Shown: positions 25,101 to 38,048 of the stretch, one piece after another
How positions within the stretch are numbered: position 1 is the first letter of the stretch
Layout: each line of letters begins with the position of its first letter
Assembly (NCBI GenBank): GCA_036362985.1
Contig: JAYGXS010000001.1
Span: forward strand, 73,046,377 to 73,110,376
Length of the DNA: 64,000 nucleotides
Source of the DNA: Ligula intestinalis
Taxonomy: Eukaryota; Platyhelminthes; Cestoda; Diphyllobothriidea; Diphyllobothriidae
Reading direction: 5' to 3'
Program-made: the position numbers and the translations under genes
The notes under the pieces: generated by a model
Told to the model about the DNA's origin: nothing
What the model saw: only the letters and a program-made list of their open reading frames with translations
Databases searched by the model: none

Positions 25101-28100
25101 ATATGGGAAAGACAGTCAACCTTGTTCATTTTGTAAGCGATTTCCTCACCCTTGACAGTTTGCTATATAGGAATAGAAAATTTGTTCCGCGTACTCTTTA
25201 ACATGCATTGGGATTAAAGACAACACGGTTAAAGAGATCATTTCTGAAGCTCTGTGGATCCTTGTTTATGGGACTTTTGCCCCAATTTCTCTGCAACTTG
25301 TAAGTTTTGAAGGATACAGGCGCCTTATCAATGAGGGATTTTTTCCACCTTTTATTCTTATTGTTTAGTTGCCTTCATTAAGAATTGAGCGAATCTGCGA
25401 GATCTGTTCGTTAGGGTTCTGTGTATTATTGCGTAGCGATTCTAAACTATCTCTTTGAAGTATGATCTCTCGGGATATTGTGAAACTACTCCCTACACAA
25501 GGACCTACGTTTCTAACCCTAGAAGGCTAGATTTTATCTACTCATGTCGTCACTGTCAACAGCGAACTACACTCAGACGACAGGTAAAGTATGAAAAGTG
25601 TCTGCGAATAGAAAGAAGAAGATGGGACGCATTCTACTTGGTCGTACGCCATCGTTGTTACGCACGGTTAAGTAGTAAAATAGCTATTCATCCGATACAT
25701 TTGTCTATCACTACGTTTTTTACTGCTTTCTGCTTTAATTTTGTTTTCATGCTGAATTCCAAACGGGATATAGGGTATGAATTTTCTGCACAAGTCTTTC
25801 GTGAAAGCACACGGAAGGCTTACATCTAGTAACTGCGTTATCAGTGTACGATGGGTTTTGAAGATCACTGATTTCGGTGTGGGCAAAGTCCGGAATTTCT
25901 GCAGATTTGCCCAGCAACATGATCCTGAGGGTAAGTAACTCGCTTCTGCGTAGATTCTCAGGTCTGTTCTTCATTTCTCATTTTTCTAACTTTGTCCACT
26001 TGCGCAAAAACTAAAAGTTGCCGTTGAACTGGCGTCTTATGACCAGAAATTTTACTTGAATGGACGCTAGAAACTTAAGTGCATTGAATTCAATCAGGTG
26101 CGGTCGATATTTGAACAGCGGGCGATAGAAGTCAGAAAACAGAATAGATTCACCAGTTGTTTTTTTATATTCGCAATGTTCTAGAAGTCTGTAGACTTGC
26201 AAGATCGGTGGCAGGTTTCATGTTCTGTTTAATGAAGGGAACTTCGAATATTTGAGATTTAATAACTGAGATATGCAAAGCTTTGTACTGCTAAACGATC
26301 TGCGGACGGAATGGCCAAACCCCAACCAAGAGCTCTATATTGCCAGTGAAAATTTTTGAACAAGTGTACTGGAATCGGGTGTACCTCAGTTTCTGACACA
26401 CAGAAAGGATTTCCTTTAACTAAAAAATATAATATCGACCAAAATCACGATTGTGTAATGCAACGCATGAGATACCGGCAGATAAACACACCATATTTTC
26501 CAAAAGTTCTCTAAATAATCCGTTTCTACAAATATTTCAAATCAGCAAAATCTGGGAACGGTCTTTTTATCGTTGCAATAGACAAACAAACAGTTAATTC
26601 CTAAGTCTTACGCAGCTTTGTGGATGCGCAAGTGCCATCTTAGTATCCGACCTTGCGAGAAGTGGTGCACATTTTGATTTAGTTAAACGCTTTACCCACT
26701 AAACGACAGGGCCTCCCCTGGGACCGCTGCGCTTCTTTTCGTTTTTGACGCTGTGGGTCAGTTAATATAGCTCTGTCGACTCTGTTATGTGGTGTAAAAG
26801 CACTCAATTGTACCGCAAGTGAAATGTTATAAAATTAAAAATATTCCCCAATAAAACAGTGCACTTCACGCATTTAAAACTCTCCACATTTAGGATAAAA
26901 CACATTCGTCCCCTCCGAGGGCCTTTAGCGGATTATAATTGCATTATTTCCGACTAGAGATTAACAGGCGGACTTTGCTTTTAGCCAACTGCAAGGCATG
27001 TCAAAGCCAGCGATGGCTTTATTTATCTCAAGATTTATCGAAGTTTCCAGTTAAAGAAAAATCCCTTAAAAATGTATGTTTTGATTGCATGAAAACACGA
27101 TCTTGAGAGACTCTAGAAAATCCCTGACCTGGATATATTAATTATATAATTACTGCATTATTTTAGATCTCCTCTGGACTGCACCGGAAATACTGCGCAA
27201 CCCATGTCTATATTTACTGGGAACCCAGAAGGGTGATGTCTATTCCTTTGCTATAATTGCACATGAACTATTCTGTCATTCACCGCCCTACGGAGATTGT
27301 GGCCTGGAAATCCCTGACATTCTCCAACGAATACGCTCAGGAAGACCTGTTTTCAGACCAAAGGTTTGCCGTTATTCTGTCCTGATAATATTCAATGACA
27401 TTTAAGCAGCATGTGCGGGAAATTGTCTCAGTGAAATGTATCCTGGCTTCTGTGTTCTACTCTCTAGCGGTAGGTTACCATAGGTGCTGTGCGTTTGCGT
27501 TAGTTAGACGATTCCACGAACAGTTCCCACTATCACACTTTAACCTCCATTTCAGTAGCGAACAAACTGAAATTGCATATAGTTGCCAAATATTCGGTGT
27601 GGCGAGTGTGGCGGAGGCTACAGGCATAAATTCCATGTGCAGCAGAATAGATGATGGTTTGCTGAAGGATTCAAGGGGGGCGACTATGGTGGCCATTACT
27701 AAATCACGAATATAGAAATTCGTTCATGTCTCAAGCCCCGACCGTGCAGAAATGGGGTCAAATCACCGGCTCCGTAAACCTTCAGCATTGAGACAGGCAT
27801 TTATTATTGGGAGGAGTAGTTGGCAAGCGTACGTAGGTTTTCAATAAATTCTCAGAGGAGCACTACATGGGTAAAGGGGTAACAAGTTAACATGCGGGCA
27901 ATTACGTTCATCATTACATGTAAATTAGTCATGAAGATAGAGGTTAGGGGTTGATAAAAGGTGGCCGGTTACTCAGCAATAAGGGAATGAACTATGGACC
28001 ATCAGGTAAGTAAAATTGCTCAAGGTCGCTGTGCGCTGATATGATACCTTGTGTGAGACTTTTTTACGTATTAAATCGCTTGAGAATGATTTTTATTCTT

Positions 28101-31100
28101 TCATTTCTTGTATTTATAAACACTTACGATTAATATTCTGCACAGTTTCCTTATCTACATTGAAACTTATCCGACTTAATAAAACTCAAATATTGGTGTG
28201 CACCGAAAGCAACCAAAAAAACAATTATATAATGTCGATGACCTAATTATTTATTTATCGTTGATTCCATTAAGAAGACATAAAGGGTTAGGGTGAGCTT
28301 TAGGGTTAGGGTTAGTTTTAGGGTTAGGGTTAGTTTTAAGGTAAAGGTTAGGGTTAGTTTAAGGGTAAGGTTAAGTTTTAGAGTTAGGGTTAGGTTAAGT
28401 TTTAGGTTTATTTTTAGGGTTAGTTTTAGGGTTAGGGTTAATGTTAGTTTTAGGATTATGGTAAGGGTTAGTTTTACGGTTAGTGTTATGGTTTAGCCTA
28501 AAGGTTAACTTTTTGTTTTGTGATTGGTTTACGGCTTGCAGACACTGCTCTGTAATATTCTCATGCTTCTCTTATTCATTTATTTGCTTCAAATAATTGG
28601 TAAATCTTCATATTTATGCTTGAAACGCTCCGCAGTAATGCGAGACATACTATTTTTTCCCGATTTCCGTGGCTTACTTGCCAGCATAAAAGCAGCCAAT
28701 CAGCGCACGTTCAGTTTTCTTGTTTTGTAGACAAATAGCCCTTCTCGCAATAAGGGTTTGTTGAAGCTGGGCCAGGTAAAGGGGAGAAGGGAGAGATAAA
28801 GTACAGAGAACATCAGGTAGTCATGTGACCGTTGGTCATGCCACACTCGGAGCTTGTAGCAGGTTTCTTTGGGCGCACAATACCTGATAGCGCTAGCTTC
28901 TGCAGTTGCTAGCAAATGCTGACTCAGAGACCATGGGTAGCTTGATGTGACATTAAAAATCACATTGATGGGCGTCTTTGGAGAGCATCATCACGCCGAT
29001 CATGTTCATTTATTTCATGCCATCTATAAATTTGAACGTATCTTGATAGCTGCATGGTGCTAGGTGCCATTGTATGCGTTTGAGTTTCTATGTTAACTAC
29101 TTCACTTTAGCATGATATGGCGAACTCTGCATGTCCAAAATCGGATGAACTAGCAGGCCATACTCGTAGATCTTATGTAGACCATATAAACGGAAAATGT
29201 GAGTGCCTTCTGACCGGACGCGTTTGAAGTCACTATCGCATATGATTCCTGCCATGCGGTACCTTCTTAAGCAGTCGGTCAGCAGTACCTCTAATTCATC
29301 CATGTTATCTTATTCTCTGTCTCCTTTCTTAAATTTATTCTGGTCCGATAGTATGGTCCGATAAATTCATTGCTTATGGTTGCATTACAAGAAAGTAGGA
29401 CTGGAATGAGAATTTTTGGGGTTTTATTTCTCTTTAGCCAAGCATGCTGACATTTTGTCCTAAAATCCGTCTGAATGGAAGAGAGCTGCGGATACGGAAT
29501 AGCTCACTTTTAAATAGAAACTCAAACGTACAATTTTCTTTGGCTGAAAGGACTGAAATTTAATCGGGACAATTTTTTAAATTACCTTTACTGTTTTCAA
29601 TGCATCCGCACTTGCGTAATACAACACCCAATATATTCAGATCCTAGCAGCATCCATTTGCAAAGACCAGCTGCCTATGGTGTTTGCTTGGCAAAAAGTG
29701 TTAATGACTCGGATTAGACAAAAAGCTAGTACAGTTCAGATCCTCTTATTCCTACTTGGTTTTATTGATCAAATGAAACTGTCACCTCAGGTCCTTACTT
29801 CTTTTCACAGTAAATAATGTCTGGCCAACGCTCAAAGTGAACACCATCGTTCGATTAGTTTTCAAATTGTGATATGTTTACAAGAAGAAGAAGATGCATT
29901 CACTAGAAAAAGTGCTTTATTTTCTTGACGTTTGCGATTCTGTCGAGAATCCTTAATCATAGGATATAGTAAAAGACTGAGAAATGTGCAGATAAGGGTG
30001 ATACATTCACAGATAACAAAGCATTTATAGTTCTTAGCAGTCATCCGCATATGTACTATAATTGTCAGTTCCTGTAGCCACCGCTTGAAGTCCTTATTGG
30101 TGCGGTAATGGCTCATTAAATGCCACGATGTCCTTGTCCGCGTCGGATGCGGGCTTGATAATTGCGCGACAATTGTGCCTGCTGTCGTCAGAGTTGTTGC
30201 CGTGCCCGGCTCTTCCCACGTGACTGATTCTCGTGCTCAAGACATTTGGCAGAACATCGTTGAGCTTGTTCATGGACTGGGGACCTGAGAACCATGACTT
30301 GAGCAGCTCGCGGCTCACGCGGTTGTCACCTTTTGCGAGGATTTCAGCCTCATTAAACTTGAAAATATGGCCGGGTCCTGTCGAGTGAGCTGCAACCTGG
30401 AAGTTGGTGTTTTTCTTCCTCAAGGATACTCGACGGAATTCAAAACGTCAGGAAAATAAACTCTTGCTCCAGTGGTTGCATCTTCTTCTTCTGAACAGCT
30501 TTCTGAAACTCGCACATTAACTTCTATTGCGATTAGTTTTTTTACAATTCAGATTGAAAAGAAGAACATAGCTTCCACACTCAAAGAACTGATAACAAGC
30601 TCATGGTCGGAGATTCCAGAATGTCGGCCTTCTTTTGAGGAAATCAGCCAAAAGTTTAATGAAATCGAACATTGCAGGTTAGTGCGAACGTTTGCAATAA
30701 TTTCTGTTTTCTCGTCAAATTATTCGCAAATGCACATCTTACTTTCTCCGTTCCTGGCAGATAAGGTAAACAGGTAGTATTTGCTGAAATGTGAAGTGGG
30801 GCTGACAATTCAACATTAAACTAACGACTGAACTCAGTCCACCGAATATTTTTATGTTTGCCAATAGTGGGCAATATGCGAGTTCCAGGAAGCAGTTCAG
30901 AAGAAGAGGATATGATCACTGGAACAAGAGTTTTATTTTCCTGACGTTTTATATTCCTTTGGGAATCCTTAATCATAGGTGATGGTAGCGTAGTCATGGT
31001 AATGTGAAGATAGAGTTGAAACATGCACAATTTGCATGGTATTTATAGCTCATAGTGGTTATTTGCATGCATATTATAATTTTCAGCTATTGTAGCCACC

Positions 31101-34100
31101 GTTTAGGTCTTAATTGATGCGGTACTGCCTTGAAACTTCGCGTTCGACGCATAAATTGCTACAAATGCCTTGTTAGCTTTAGATTCTGGCCTGATAATAG
31201 CGTAGCAATTATGCCCGAAACCATACGACTTGCTGCTGCAACCGGCCCTTCCCCGTAAGTGATTCTTTTCCTCAAGAAACTTCTCAGTACAACGTACGGG
31301 AACGCCAAATCGTTGCACTTGTTGACGGACTAGGGACCTAAGAACCATGAATACGGCACCGCGGGGCTTACATGGTTCGGAAGACGAAGATGCTATTACT
31401 GGAACCAGAGTTCTATTTGCCTGACGTTTCGGATTCCGTCGGGAATCCTTAGTCATAGGTAATCGTAAACAAGTCTGAGACATGCGCAGATAAGGGGTGA
31501 TACATGCGCAGATTGCACGGTATGTATAGTTCATAGCGGTCACCCGCATGCGTACTATAATTGTCAGTTCTTGTAGTCACCGCTTGAGCTCTTAATTGGT
31601 GCGGTGATTGGTCATTAATTGCCACAGCGTTCTTGTCCGCTTCGGATGCGGGTTTGGTAATTGCGCGACCATTATGCCCGCTGTCGTCGGAGTTGTTGTT
31701 GCACCCAGTCCTTCCCACGTGACTGATTCTCGTGCTCAGGAAATGTCTCAGTACACCGTAGTGGAACGCCAAATCGTTGCGCTTGTTGATGGACTGGGGG
31801 CCTGAAAACCATGACTCGAGCAGCTCGTGGCTCACGCGGTAGTCCCCTCTTGCGAGGATTTCGGCCTCGGCAAACTTGAAAATATGGTCGGGTCCCGTTG
31901 AGTGAGCTGCAACCTGGGAGTTGGCATCTTTCTCTCTCACCGCCGCTGCATGCTCGGCCATTCGCGTCCAGAGTAATTTCCCAGTTTCTCCGACGTAGTT
32001 ACTTTGTCCACAACTACAACAGATTCGGTAAACGACTCCAGCCGTTTTCTGCCGTGGCAGTGGGTCTTTCGGCCTCATGACCCGTCGCCTGATGGTTGCT
32101 TGTGGCCTGTGCGCAACTCCAACTCCAAGTGGGGTGAGTAGACGGCTGACTGCTTCCGATACATTCTTCACGTACGGAAGAGCTCGCCAAACATTTAGGC
32201 CAGTTGGATGTGGCTCCTTCTCTCGTTTGCTCATGCACTGGTTGACAAAATTGTGCGGGTAACCAATCGCTCTCAGTACCCGTCGAACATATTGCAATTC
32301 AGCAATTTTGTCTTCCACTTCGCTGCAATGCGTCTCGACGCGCCGGAATAGCGCTCTTACGCAGCTGCGTTTGTGACCGATTGGGTAGTTGCTGTTGTAG
32401 TTCAGGACTTGCATAGTGTTGGACAAAGCAACTACGTCGGAGAAACTGGGAGATTACTCTGGACGCGAATGGACGAGCATGCAGCGGCGGTGAGGAAGAA
32501 AGACGCCAACTCCCAGGTTGCAGCTCACTCAACGGGACACGACCATATTTTCAAGTTTGCCGAGGCCGAAATCCTCGCAAGAGGGGACAACCGCGTGAGC
32601 CGCGAGCTGCGCAACGATTTGGCGTTCCTCTACGGTGTACTGAGACATTTCCTGAGCACGAGAATCAGTCACGTGGGAAGGACTGGGTGCAACAACAACT
32701 CCGACGACAGCGGGCATAATGGTCGCGCAATTACCAAACCCGCATCCGAAGCGGACAAGAACGCTGTGGCAATTAATGACCAATCACCGCACCAATTAAG
32801 AGCTCAAGCGGTGACTACAAGAACTGACAATTATAGTACGCATGCGGGTGACCGCTATGAACTATACATACCGTGCAATCTGCGCATGTATCACCCCTTA
32901 TCTGCGCATGTCTCAGACTTGTTTACGATTACCTATGACTAAGGATTCCCGACGGAATCCGAAAGGTCAGGCAAATAAAACTCTTGTTCCAGTGATCGCA
33001 TCTTCGTCTTCTGAACTGCTTCCTGGGACTCGAATATTCGCTACTATTGGCTTACATGGTTGTCAACACCTGCAGAGATTTTGGCCTCACCAAACTAGAA
33101 AATATGGCGGAGTCTCGTCTAGTGAGCTGAAAGCTGGGAGTTGGCGTATTTTTCCTCACCACCACTGCATGCTCGGCCATTCGTGTCCAGATTAATCTCC
33201 CAGTTTCTCCGACGTAGTTGTTTTGTCTACAACTGCACCAGATCCGGTGAAGTATTCCAGCCGTTTCCTGCAGTGGCACTGGGTCTTTCAGTCTCATGAC
33301 CCGGTGCCTGATGGTTGCTTCCGGCCTGTGCGCTACTCCTACACCAAATGGGATGAGTAGACGGCTGACCACTTCCGATACATTCTTCACCTACGGAAGG
33401 GCTCGTCAAACGTTTGGACCAGTTGCATGTGTCTTCTTCTCTCGTTTGCGTATGCACATTTTGACAAAACTGCACGGGTAACCATTCGCTCCCAGAACCC
33501 GTCGAAGATGTTTTCATTCAGAAACTGTGTCTTCCACTTCGCTGCAATGCGTTTCCACGCAACAGTAAAGCGCTCTTACGCGCTCTTATGTTTGTATTGG
33601 CTGACTGGTGGGCTAAGAGATAGGCTGCAATGGCTTCACCTTACGGTTGCCTCTATGACCTGTCCAATCCGTGGGATCCGAGCCGAATGTGACGGCACAC
33701 CTGAGAGAGCCTACGGCCACGGCAGCCACATGCGCCCTCTCCCGCGGCCGGTCATTTTTAAATGCTTATGACATGGGGTCAAGGTGGGAACGTAAGAGTG
33801 TGCATTAGATGTAGTACAAGTCTAGAGTCACTGTAATCTATTTCCAGCGCAAGTGCGCAACCAATCGCTATGGTAATTTGTGGCGTGTTGTGTACCTTGT
33901 CGAAACGAATTTTCAGACTGTCGATGTAAACCACAGGACACGAAACATCTGATGGTAGCCCAATTTAAGTCTACATACTGAGTATTGATGGACAATATGT
34001 TGGTTTGAACATGTTGCCCGTCACTCATATTGAATTAACATACAAGCTTTATAGACGAGACCGCATAATTTGAAGTAAAATTTCTGAAAAAATGAATTTA

Positions 34101-37100
34101 AATGATAAGCATGATGGTTAGACTTGTTCTCAAAATACTCCATACTGCACCAGCATGTCGAAGCCTAATTTGTAAACTGCAGAACTAGGCATGAGGTCGT
34201 GAAACACATCAGCAGTACATCAAAGACCTTAGCTTGTCAGCAGCACCACTACTGCAGCACTTATAGGTCATTATGTTCCGGTGTGATATATATATATATA
34301 TATTTCTATGAATTAAAATGTATTTTTCCAGGGATGTTAATATTGTCGACCATATGCTAGCAATGATGCAGACATATTCTGATCAACTGGAGGCTGAAGT
34401 ACAAGAACGAACATTGGAGCTGGAGGACGCAAAGCAGAAGACGGAGGACCTCATAGCTAAGATGCTGCCACTGTAAGTAGTTCACAAGGTAGTGCTTCCC
34501 TTTACACGCTTACAAATTATTTTTCACAGCGACACTCGTGATAATGCAACTTTTGGCGATTCCGGGAAAAGCTCTGCCAAATTTCATTTTTGGCATTTTT
34601 AGGCCGGTTGCTCAAGCGCTGGTAGCTGGAAACTCAGTGGATCCGGAAGCCTTCGACAACGTCACCATTTACTTCAGTGATATTGTTGGATTTTCCTTGA
34701 TCTCCGCCAAATCTACGCCACTGCAAATTGTTGACCTGCTCAATGACATCTACATCACATTTGATGCAACAATTGCGAAGTTTGACGTTTATAAGGTCGC
34801 CATAGAGTTATTGTTTTATTTGAAGTACACATACATCGACTGATTATTAGTTTAAGGAAAACTTTCGAGTGAAGGAACGCTTGCATGCATGATTGGTTAA
34901 TCCGGTGAAGGTGGAACCTAGCAGATAACCTCTCGTGGAGTTGGCCCATTGAAGGCCGCGCGTAAACTGGAAGCACTTGCGTGTGCGTGTGGCTCTTTGG
35001 TAGTATGCCTAGCCCTTTTTGCGATGGTGCTTTCGCGTGCTCTCTTGGTCAGGTTGACCCCAGGGTGGCTAAATGGTTGACTCGTGTTCTGTGCCGTCCT
35101 AAAATGCGTGCATTCTGCATTAGGAAATTTATTTAAGATATCCAATAATGAAACTAAATCTTATTTTATGGTAAGCTGCAGCTTCAGTCAAGTGAGCAGG
35201 TTGCACAGCGGAACTGAACAACTTTTTGAATCTAATTTAAGTCCTATTTGGTTACAAAACCACTTAATGTGGACTTGCGCCTGTTTGCCCCTCTTTAAAG
35301 AGTATTCGTTTCTGCATCAAATTGACAATCCCGGAATAAAGCTCTTTAAATCTTGCCAATAGTAGAGAATATTCAAGTCCCAGGAATAAATTTAGAGGAT
35401 GAAGATGCGATCAGTTGAACAAGAGTTTTATTTGCCTGACGTTGCGTATTCCCTCAGAAATCCTAAATCAAAGGTGATGTAAACATAGGCGTGGTCATGC
35501 GCAGACGAGGTAGATGCATGCACAGGCTGCACGGTATTTATAGTTCTTAGTGGTCATCCGCGTCTGTGTGATAATTGTTTTACTACTATAGCCACAGCTT
35601 GGGTCTTAATTGATGCAGTACTGGCTTGACACTTCGCGTTTGACTCACATATTGCCGTAATTGCCATGTCAAGGCCAGCGTCAGATGCGGGCCTAATAAT
35701 TGCGTGACAATTATCCCCGCCCCCGTCAGAGATGTTCTTGCGTCCAGCCCTTCCCACGTGACTGTTTCTCTTGCTCAGGAAACTTCTCAGTTCACCGTAT
35801 GGGAACGCCAAATCGTTGCGCTTGTTGATGGACTGGGGGCCTGAGAACCATGACTCAAGCAGCTCGCGGCTCACACAGTTGTCGCCTCTTACGAGGATTT
35901 TGGCCTTGTCATACTTGAAAATATGTCCAGGTCCCGTCGAGTGGGCTGCAACCTGGGAGTTGGCGTCCTTCTCACCGACGCTGCATGCTCGGCTATTCGC
36001 GTCCGGAGTAATCTTCCGGTTTCTCCGACATAGTTGCTTTGTCCACAACTGCAACAGATCCAAAAAAACGACTCCAGCCGTCTCCTGCCGTGGCAGTGGG
36101 TCTTTCGGTCTCATGACCCATCGCCTGATGGTTGCTTGTGGCCTGTGTGCAACTCCAACTCCAAGTGGGGTGAGTAGACGGCTGTCTGCTTCCGATACAT
36201 TCTTCACGTACGGAAGAGCTCGCCAAACGTTTTGACGAGCTGGATGTGGCTTCTCTCTCCTTTGCGTATGCATTGGTTGACAAAGTTGCGTGGCTATTTA
36301 TTCGCTCTCAGTACCCATCGAAGATGTTGTGATTCAGCAACTTTGTCTTCCGCTTCGCTGCAATGCGTCTCAACACGCCGGGAAAGCGCCCGTACGCAGC
36401 TGCGTTTGTGACCAATTCGGTGGTTGCTGCTGTAGTTCAAGACATGCATAGTGTTGATTGCTTTCCTGAACACTTATTTTTTAGAGCACCACTGTCTTTG
36501 CGGCAAACGAGGACATCTAGGAAGGCCAGCTGGTTTTTTTCTACTTCCTCCATCGCAAATTGAATGTCTGGGAAGACGGCGTTTAGACGTTCCTTGAATG
36601 TCAGCACCTGATCCCGCTCAATAACGACGAAGGTGTCGTCCACATACCAAGCCCAGTATTTCGGTGTATGGTGTTGAAAATCCCGCGACTCCAACTGTTG
36701 TAGGACCGCCTCTGCTATGAGTCCGGAAATCAGCGAACCCATGGGTGTACCCTTCACCTGCTCGTAGATAGCTCCGTTGAAGGTGAAGTACGTCTTCAGG
36801 CAGACCTTTAGGAGGTGGAGGATTTGAGCGTTCCCGAGGCGATTCTCCGTTTCATCGTATTTCTCTCGTAGGAGTAGTTAGATAGTCTCGACAGCCAGGT
36901 CTTGTGGAAAAGAAGTAAAAAGGGACGTGACATCAACGGAAACCATGATATAATTTGGCTGGAGGCTTACCCCTTTAAGTTTCTCCAAGACTTGTGTTGA
37001 CGACCTGACTGTTGTGTCTGAATCAGCCGTCAAGAATTTGAGCCGTCAGAACAGCCAATTTGCCAGTCCGTATGTTGGAGTTCCTTTGAGAGATACGATT

Positions 37101-38017
37101 GGCTGGAGGGGTGCGCTCTCTTTGTGCACCTTCGGGAGACCATAGAACCGGGCTAGGGCCGTTTCCTGCGCTCTCACCATGCTTCGGTCGATTGTTGACA
37201 TTGCAATTGGAGAATTCCGGTGACGAGAGGGGTAACAACTGCGAGATCCGCAAGCTGCTGGCGTCATGGTTCTCAGGCCCCCAGTCCATAAACAAGCACA
37301 ACGATTTGGCGTTCCCATACGGTGTACTGAGAGGTTTCCTGAGCAAGAGAATCAGTCGCGTGGGAAGGGCTGGACGCAACAGCAATTCTGATGAGAGCGG
37401 GGATAATTGTCACGCAATTATCAGGCCCGCATCTGATGCTGACCTTGACATGGCAATTACGGCAATAAGTGAGTCGAACGCGAAGTGTCAAGCCAGTAAC
37501 GCATCAATTAAGACCCAATCTGTGGCTACAGTAGTAAAACAATTATCACACAGACGCGGATGACCACTAGGAACTTTAAATACCGTGCAGCCTATGTATG
37601 CATCCAACTAATCTGCGCATGACCATGCCTATGTTAACATCACCTATGATTAAGGATTCCCGAGAGAATCCGAAAGGTCAGGCAAATAAAACTCTTGTTC
37701 AAGTGATCGCATCTTCTTCTTCTTTGTATCTTCTTTCTCTCGTGTCATGTGGGCCACAGGTGGAGACGATTGGTGACGCCTACATGGTGGCCTCTGGACT
37801 TCCTACCCGCAATGGCAATCTGCACGCAGGCGAGATTGCAACCATGGCCCTAGAGCTGCTCAGTCTCAGCGCTGTTCTGCTAATTCGACATCTACCTGAT
37901 GTGCCCATCCTCCTGCGCATCGGCATCCACTCGGGTGAGTCCATGTTTGTGATAACTACTACGAAATGGAAGCTACAACCGTGCAAACAATCCTCGCATG
38001 TTAGTCTTCATCGCCTA

Positions 38018-38048
<31 letters not shown>

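Larger units (their letters stand above)
23130..25440 (-). mobile_element. Degenerate LINE in intron 8, split by SINEs
   Basis: Minus strand: 24780-24481 reads [35 protein letters not shown] and [16 protein letters not shown], a decayed non-LTR reverse transcriptase. Around 24250-24160 it continues with DWSGH and [12 protein letters not shown], parallel to EQWSTVWLMPFNVAKCNLM of the LINE at 1-2085. The C-terminus appears at about 23420-23230 ([20 protein letters not shown]). Two SINE copies interrupt it at 23525-24005. All frames are broken. Confidence 0.7.

Noticed and set aside
25455..25829. 124-codon plus frame as a gene
   Set aside because: It overlaps exon 9 in the wrong frame. Splice phase and homology select the frame with GMNFLHKS and TDFGV.
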